Made by a program: the position numbers and the translations under genes. Below, in pieces: positions 59,781 through 64,000 of a DNA stretch of 64,000 nucleotides. The DNA is from Oscillospiraceae bacterium. Lineage in GTDB: Bacteria > Bacillota > Clostridia > Oscillospirales > Acutalibacteraceae. Location of the stretch: positions 1 through 64,000 of the forward strand of contig CACYHA010000004.1 of NCBI GenBank assembly GCA_902774035.1, in the 5' to 3' direction. Within the stretch, counting starts at the first letter, position 1, and each line of letters begins with the position of its first letter. The notes beneath the pieces were generated by a model. It saw only the letters and a program-made list of their open reading frames with translations. It was not told where the DNA came from and made no database searches.

Positions 59781-60543
59781 AAGCTGTCCTTTCGATGATT
59801 GCCAGTTCCCGATAAGGCGCAAATCCGATGCGGGCGTAAAACTGAGCTGCGCTGTCGTTCAACGCGATCACGTAGGCGGTTTTGCCTTCCGCTTGCAGCG
59901 CGTTCGCAAGTGAGAGCACAACGCGTCTGCCGAAGCCTTTGCCGCGAAAGCGCGGATCGACCGCGACGCCGGAAAGCACGGCGGCTTGGTCAGTCTCGGC
60001 CGCCGTCAGGGCGCAGGCGCAAAGCGCGCCCTGCTCTGTCAGCGCAGCCGCTCGGGCCGCGCCGCGGTTTTTGCGAAAGGTATAATCGGAAAGAAACGAG
60101 AGATACGCTTCGCGAGCGGCGGAAAACGATCCGGGGATCTCCCTGGAGATGAGCGCATAGACCGCTTTCATATCGTCCGGCTCCGGCGCCGGGCGCACCG
60201 CTTCGCCGCCGGTGAAAACAAAGGCCTGCTTTTTGACATAATTCTCTAAGCCGCAGCGTTCCGCGGTCTTTGCCGCAGTCATCATGGAGGAGAAGGATTG
60301 CATCCGCAAAAAAGCGGAAAGCTCTTCATGGTCGGCAGACGGCGCAGCCAACAGCACGGCGGCGCTGTCCAGCGTTCCGAGGACGGCGCAGATCTCGCCG
60401 TCCGCTTCGCCGAGCCAGAACCGAACGAAGTCAAAACCGAAGCCATAGCAGCGCAGACGCGAGCCGAGATAAGTCCCGAGCAGGCTGCCTTTGCAGAAGC
60501 GTTCCAGCTTTTCGCGGTCCGCCCCTGTCGCGAGGGTCAGCAT
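59773..60543 (-). CDS. GNAT-family N-acetyltransferase
   Basis: 256 residues. The C-terminal GNAT domain has motif A VAVDPRFRGKGFGRRVVLSLANAL and motif B LNDSAAQFYARIGF. The N-terminal 120 residues form a second, degenerate GNAT-like half (FVRFWLGEADGEICAVLGTL). Substrate unknown. It overlaps the first M42 gene by 7 bp. Confidence 0.87.
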   Translation of the reverse strand: MLTLATGADREKLERFCKGSLLGTYLGSRLRCYGFGFDFVRFWLGEADGEICAVLGTLDSAAVLLAAPSADHEELSAFLRMQSFSSMMTAAKTAERCGLENYVKKQAFVFTGGEAVRPAPEPDDMKAVYALISREIPGSFSAAREAYLSFLSDYTFRKNRGAARAAALTEQGALCACALTAAETDQAAVLSGVAVDPRFRGKGFGRRVVLSLANALQAEGKTAYVIALNDSAAQFYARIGFAPYRELAIIERTAYV

Positions 60544-61556
60544 ACGGCCCAGCGATCCAGAAGCGCTTCGGCCAGCGCACGGCAGGCCGCCATGTCGCGC
60601 TTGTCAGCCACGCTCGTTGCGCTGTGAATATAGCGGCAGGGCAAGGAAACCGTCAGCGTTTTGACGCCGCCGTTGGCCTTGTGAATCGCCCCGGCGTCAT
60701 TGCCGCCCGCAACGGTCGTTTTCGTCTGAACGGGGATGTTCTTTTCCCGGGCAAGGTCGAACGCGTCCTTGAAAAGCGCGCGGTCATAGACGGTGGAGCG
60801 GTCCATGAAGGAGACCACCGCGCCGCTGCCCTGCAGACAGACCTTTTCGGCATCCGGAACACCTGCGACGTCCGCCGCCGTGGTCGCCTCCAGCACAAGG
60901 GCGTAATCGGGTTCCACGGTAAACGCGGCGGCAGAAGCGCCGCGCAGGCCGACCTCCTCCTGCACAAGAAACGCGAAGGTCGCATCGTATGCCACGCCGT
61001 GTTCGATCATGTCGAGCAGAACAGCGCAGCCGAAACGGTCGTCGATGGCCTTGGCCTTGAGCTTATGCTCGCCGAACTCTTTGCAATCGGAAACAAAATA
61101 CGCAGCGTCACCGACGCAGACGTGCCGCATTGCGTCCTCTTTGTCTGCAGCGCCGATGTCGATCAGGCACTTGGAAAGAGCGGGCACGGTCTTTTCCTCG
61201 TCGCCTTCAGTGAGGTGAATGGCCTTGATGCCGACCACGCCGGGAATGCGTGCTTCGCCGACAGTGACAGGACGCCCGACTACGACCCTCGGGTCGATCC
61301 CGCCGACGGCATCGAACCGCAAAAAGCCCTCGTCGGTGATCCCGGTGATGATGAATCCGACCTCGTCCATGTGGGCTGAGAGCATGACTTTGTTTTTCGC
61401 GCGGCTTTTGCCCTTCACAAAGGCAAGTACATTGCCCAGCGGATCGACCGTTACCTCGGCCTTTCCGGCGAGACGGCCGAGAATATATTCGCGCACGGCT
61501 TCCTCTCTGCCGGAGGTGCCGTTCAAAAGGCAAAGCGTTTTCAGAGTGTTCAGCAT
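60537..61556 (-). CDS. M42-family aminopeptidase
   Basis: 339 residues. Metal-binding and catalytic elements: LSAHMDEVGFIITGITDEG, KAIDDRFGCAVLLDMI, VQEEVGLRGASAAAF and the late TVAGGNDAGAIHK. It is normally a dodecameric, cobalt- or zinc-dependent aminopeptidase acting on short peptides in the cytoplasm. It follows a second M42 gene by overlap; the two differ enough to have separate specificities. Confidence 0.93.
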   Translation of the reverse strand: MLNTLKTLCLLNGTSGREEAVREYILGRLAGKAEVTVDPLGNVLAFVKGKSRAKNKVMLSAHMDEVGFIITGITDEGFLRFDAVGGIDPRVVVGRPVTVGEARIPGVVGIKAIHLTEGDEEKTVPALSKCLIDIGAADKEDAMRHVCVGDAAYFVSDCKEFGEHKLKAKAIDDRFGCAVLLDMIEHGVAYDATFAFLVQEEVGLRGASAAAFTVEPDYALVLEATTAADVAGVPDAEKVCLQGSGAVVSFMDRSTVYDRALFKDAFDLAREKNIPVQTKTTVAGGNDAGAIHKANGGVKTLTVSLPCRYIHSATSVADKRDMAACRALAEALLDRWAVC

Positions 61557-62575
61557 GAGAGCTCCGCCTCCTTTTTGAGAATATAGGCCGCGATGAGCTT
61601 CGCAGTGTTTTCGACGTCCGCGGTGTCGATCACTTCGGCCGCCGTATGCATGGAGCGCAGCGGGATCGAGAGCAGCGCGGTCTTCACGCCACCGCGGGAG
61701 ATGTTGATATGGTCGGCGTTGGTGCCGGTGCGGCCGGGCATCACGTCGTGCTGATAGGGAATGTCGTTTTCCTTTGCAAGGGCGACAAGCTCCTGCGTCA
61801 ACGCCCGGTCAAGCGTCGGCGAAATGCCGATGGACGGGCCGCCGCCGAGGTCGATGGTATCGTTTTTGTCGCAGTAGGGATCGCTGCCGAAGCCCACGTC
61901 AACGGCGATGGCGGCGTCGGGCGAAGAGACGAACGCGCAGGTTTTGGCGCCGCTCCCGCCGCTCTCTTCCTGCGAGGAAAGCAGCAGCCGCACGCGGCAG
62001 TGCCGCAGGTTGTCCCTGACCTGTTCGGCCGCAAGCAAGATCGCCGCAACGCCGGCGCGGTCGTCAAAGGCGGCGGAAACGATGCGTGTGCCGCGCAGCG
62101 ACGCCTGATTCGCCGGGAGCAGAACCCGGTCGCCGATCTCCACAAGGGCTTCGGCCTCGGTTTTGGAAAGGCCGACATCCACGGCGAGGCTCTTGAACGA
62201 GACCTCGCGCTTTTTGCCCGCATCCTTCTGCAGATGCGGCGGCGTGGAGCAGATCACGCCCGGAAGCGCCCGTTTGCCCAGCACGGTCACTTCGGATCCG
62301 ACCAGCACGCGGGGATCCGTTCCGCCGACCTTGTCGATCAGCAGAAAGCCGTCCTTGTCGATCCCGCGCACCAGAAGCCCCACGCGGTCGATGTGCGCGT
62401 CGAGCAGAATTTCGAATGCGCCGCTGCCGAGGCAGCAGGTCAGGCTGTGCAGCGCCGTTTCTTCAAACGAAGCGAAAGCACCGAGCATCGTTTTCGTTTC
62501 CGCAATGAACGCCGATTCGTCACCGGAGGTTCCGTTTGCTTTTGCGAGGGCAAAGCAAAGCTCGGCAGTCGTCAT
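61550..62575 (-). CDS. second M42-family aminopeptidase
   Basis: 341 residues; strong GAGGAG site. Elements: LLDAHIDRVGLLVRGIDKDG, SAAFDDRAGVAAILLAAE, SSQEESGGSGAKTCAFVSSP (EExGxxGA variant) and MPGRTGTNADHINIS, with a late SIPLRSMHTAAEVID. It is the first gene of the long minus-strand run; its promoter is at 62618-62646. Confidence 0.93.
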   Translation of the reverse strand: MTTAELCFALAKANGTSGDESAFIAETKTMLGAFASFEETALHSLTCCLGSGAFEILLDAHIDRVGLLVRGIDKDGFLLIDKVGGTDPRVLVGSEVTVLGKRALPGVICSTPPHLQKDAGKKREVSFKSLAVDVGLSKTEAEALVEIGDRVLLPANQASLRGTRIVSAAFDDRAGVAAILLAAEQVRDNLRHCRVRLLLSSQEESGGSGAKTCAFVSSPDAAIAVDVGFGSDPYCDKNDTIDLGGGPSIGISPTLDRALTQELVALAKENDIPYQHDVMPGRTGTNADHINISRGGVKTALLSIPLRSMHTAAEVIDTADVENTAKLIAAYILKKEAELSC

Positions 62576-62617
62576 TTTTATCGTCTCCTCTGATATTTAG
62601 AAAAATATATTCATTAT

Positions 62618-62646
62618 ATTATATCGCATTCGGCAGGAAAAATCAA
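62618..62646 (-). promoter_or_regulatory. promoter of the M42-GNAT-... minus-strand operon
   Basis: Read leftward: TTGATT (62641-62646), 17-bp spacer, perfect TATAAT (62618-62623), 43 bp before the ATG of the first M42 gene. Confidence 0.8.
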
Positions 62647-62653
62647 GGCGTTT

Positions 62654-62701
62654 GAAGCTGAAATGTTTTTGAAAAATGAAGCTGAAATGTTTTTGAAAAA
62701 T
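62654..62701. repeat. 24-bp perfect tandem direct repeat in the divergent intergenic region
   Basis: GAAGCTGAAATGTTTTTGAAAAAT begins at 62654 and again, without a gap, at 62678 (first 20 bases: GAAGCTGAAATGTTTTTGAA). The two copies are identical. It sits just upstream of the leftward promoter and about 70 bp upstream of the rightward one. Confidence 0.9.
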
Positions 62702-62771
62702 CGAGCTTGCGCAAAGAAGCGCAAAGCCCGCCGGAGCGCCGGATTTTTACCCGTTATTTTCAACAAAATTA

Positions 62772-62800
62772 TTGACTTTTTTTCAAAAAAACAGTATAAT
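62772..62800 (+). promoter_or_regulatory. consensus promoter of the Mbeg1-like hydrolase gene
   Basis: TTGACT (62772-62777), 17-bp spacer, perfect TATAAT (62795-62800). The leader also holds a 5-bp hairpin (GAGTC-TTTC-GACTC, 62826-62839). Confidence 0.88.
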
Positions 62801-62860
62801 AATCAATTAGGAAAAATCTGAATTCGAGTCTTTCGACTCACATTGAAAGGAAGGTTTGTT

Positions 62861-64000
62861 ATGCCAGGCATCAACGAATACATTGAACAGTTCGGCGCAA
62901 AATCTTTTACGAAATATCCCTTTTCTCCCGCCGACAATCTGACGATCAGCCAGTTGGTCTATCTCGATTTTGAATCCGTGGTCTCGCCATCGTTTGACGA
63001 GGCGCCGCGCCCCTTTGCCGAAGTCTGCAACACGCTTTTCGCCCGGCACGGCTACCGCCACGAGCCGATCGGCCTTGTGCTTCCAGCGGACGCCAGCATC
63101 AACAGTATGCGCATGGCGGTTCAAAAGCGGTTTTCCGAAATGCGGGTCTGGGCGGCGCAGACGGCCTACAGCCGCGACCCTGCGCTGCAGTTTGCCGCGC
63201 TCACTTTCCTTTTGCCGACGGGCGACGCCGTGATCGCCTTTCGCGGCACGGACGACTCCCTCGCCGGCTGGATCGAGGATCTGAACATCTTTTTGCAGGA
63301 CGACGTCCCCTCCCACCCCTATGCCGTCGAATATCTCAAGGAGGTCGCCGCGCGTACGACGGGGAACCTCATTCTCTGCGGCCATTCCAAGGGCGGACAC
63401 CTTGCGCTGTATGCGTCTGTCACGGCGGATCCGGCGATCCGCAAGCGTATCATCGGCATCTATAACAATGAAGGTCCCGGATTTTTGACCTATGATCTTT
63501 TCCATACCGACGCCTACCGGGAGCTTTTGCCGCGCTACCGCCACTTTGTCCCCTATTCCTCGGCGATCGGCATGATGCTCGCTCACGATTACGACTATAC
63601 CGCCGTGTTCAGCACCAAGCATCTCGGCCCCCTCCAGCACGACGTCGCCTCGTGGCAGATCGTCAACGGCGCCATCATCACGCGCCCGGACGTGAACAAT
63701 CTGGCCAAGATCGTGGACATCCTCTTTTCCGATTTCCCGCTGAGCATCTCCGAGGAGCGCCGCAAGATCCTTGCGGAGACCGCCACGCGCCTTTCCTGCG
63801 CAACGGACGAGGAAATGCTTGTCGGCATCGTGCGCCATTTCCCGCGCGAGCTGAAAAAAGCCCTGCAGGCCTGGCACACCTTCCCGAAACAGACGCGAAA
63901 GGAATTCCACGCCGCCTTCTCCCCCTTCCCCTCCATTCTGGTCAACGCCGTGAAAAACATCAAGGAGGAGACCGTGCCAAAGGCTGCGGAAGCGGCGGGA
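62861..64000 (+). CDS. Mbeg1-like (DUF2974) alpha/beta hydrolase, runs past the window end
   Basis: 380 codons are visible and the frame is open at 64000. The ATG at 62861 has AAGGAAGG upstream. The fold is lipase-like: VIAFRGTDDSLAGWIEDLNI, then the nucleophile elbow ILCGHSKGGHLALYAS (Ser176) and GPGF. The N-terminus (MPGINEYIEQFGAKSFTKYP ... LVYLDFE) is typical of the clostridial Mbeg1-like family. No signal peptide. The substrate is unknown; esterase or lipase activity is a fair guess. Confidence 0.85.
   Translation, partial: MPGINEYIEQFGAKSFTKYPFSPADNLTISQLVYLDFESVVSPSFDEAPRPFAEVCNTLFARHGYRHEPIGLVLPADASINSMRMAVQKRFSEMRVWAAQTAYSRDPALQFAALTFLLPTGDAVIAFRGTDDSLAGWIEDLNIFLQDDVPSHPYAVEYLKEVAARTTGNLILCGHSKGGHLALYASVTADPAIRKRIIGIYNNEGPGFLTYDLFHTDAYRELLPRYRHFVPYSSAIGMMLAHDYDYTAVFSTKHLGPLQHDVASWQIVNGAIITRPDVNNLAKIVDILFSDFPLSISEERRKILAETATRLSCATDEEMLVGIVRHFPRELKKALQAWHTFPKQTRKEFHAAFSPFPSILVNAVKNIKEETVPKAAEAAG

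Noticed and set aside
57870-59798. Plus-strand ORF of 642 codons opposite DUF2461 and the PLP lyase
   Set aside because: Shadow ORF; both minus-strand genes have conserved motifs.
1-64000. CRISPR arrays, insertion sequences, prophage genes
   Set aside because: No spaced direct repeats, transposase or phage-type proteins were seen anywhere in the window.

Overview
The window looks like a chromosomal stretch from an anaerobic, spore-forming Gram-positive bacterium of the Clostridia, most likely the Oscillospiraceae/Ruminococcaceae. Four things point there: the gene order of the spoVM-rsgA-prkC-stp-rlmN-rsmB-fmt-def-priA-rpoZ-gmk-remA-yicC block, the sporulation genes (spoVM, gerW), the secreted Big_2-repeat and CxxC-repeat proteins, and fairly GC-rich coding sequence with AT-rich promoters. 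No insertion sequence, prophage, CRISPR array or rRNA operon was seen. Coding is dense and most genes lie on the minus strand.

Layout. 1-5.5 kb: the tail of a YbbR-like gene, then two minus-strand secreted genes, an SGNH hydrolase with eight Big_2 domains and an S11 D,D-carboxypeptidase homologue with degenerate active-site motifs. 5.6-7 kb: a phosphoesterase, tRNA-Val(CAC) and RNase HI. 7-16 kb: a divergent tungsten/molybdenum cofactor island. Leftward it carries moaB-thiF-aor-moaD-polyferredoxin; rightward it carries two moeA genes (one with a PBP-like extension), moaC, moaA and a MOSC gene, followed by PrsW. 16.8-23.2 kb: a GH127-like glycosidase, luxS, a secreted phosphoesterase, an MFS transporter, and an ohrR-gpx peroxide-response pair with a palindromic operator. 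23.3-26.3 kb: a large secreted repeat protein.

26.4-29.2 kb holds a decayed two-component sensor locus. The 7TM sensor gene has an in-frame stop and a frameshift, and its partner histidine kinase is cut off just after the phospho-acceptor helix. Directly beside it, 29.4-34.4 kb, is the most unusual region: a compact rightward operon with a near-consensus promoter whose -10 box runs into two abutting 14-bp palindromes. It encodes two probably paralogous small membrane proteins at its ends, an ATC-hydrolase-family protein, a small heavy-metal-associated (HMA) protein and four different SAM methyltransferases. I do not recognise this combination as a described pathway.

34.6-37.1 kb: tRNA-Ser(CGA) and two secreted hydrolase-like proteins. 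37.2-62.6 kb is a nearly unbroken minus-strand run. It covers sporulation (SpoVM), ribosome assembly and rRNA modification (RsgA, RlmN, RsmB, RluB-type), cell-wall Ser/Thr signalling (PrkC/Stp), translation start and end (Fmt, Def, PrmC), replication restart (PriA), RpoZ, Gmk, RemA, YicC, GerW and DUF2953, ScpAB, a site-2 protease, YqhQ-like DUF1385, a phosphohexomutase, DUF2461, a PLP lyase-like protein, GNAT enzymes and two M42 aminopeptidases. The distal promoter is at about 62.6 kb. A divergent strong promoter then drives a Mbeg1-like alpha/beta hydrolase that runs off the window end.
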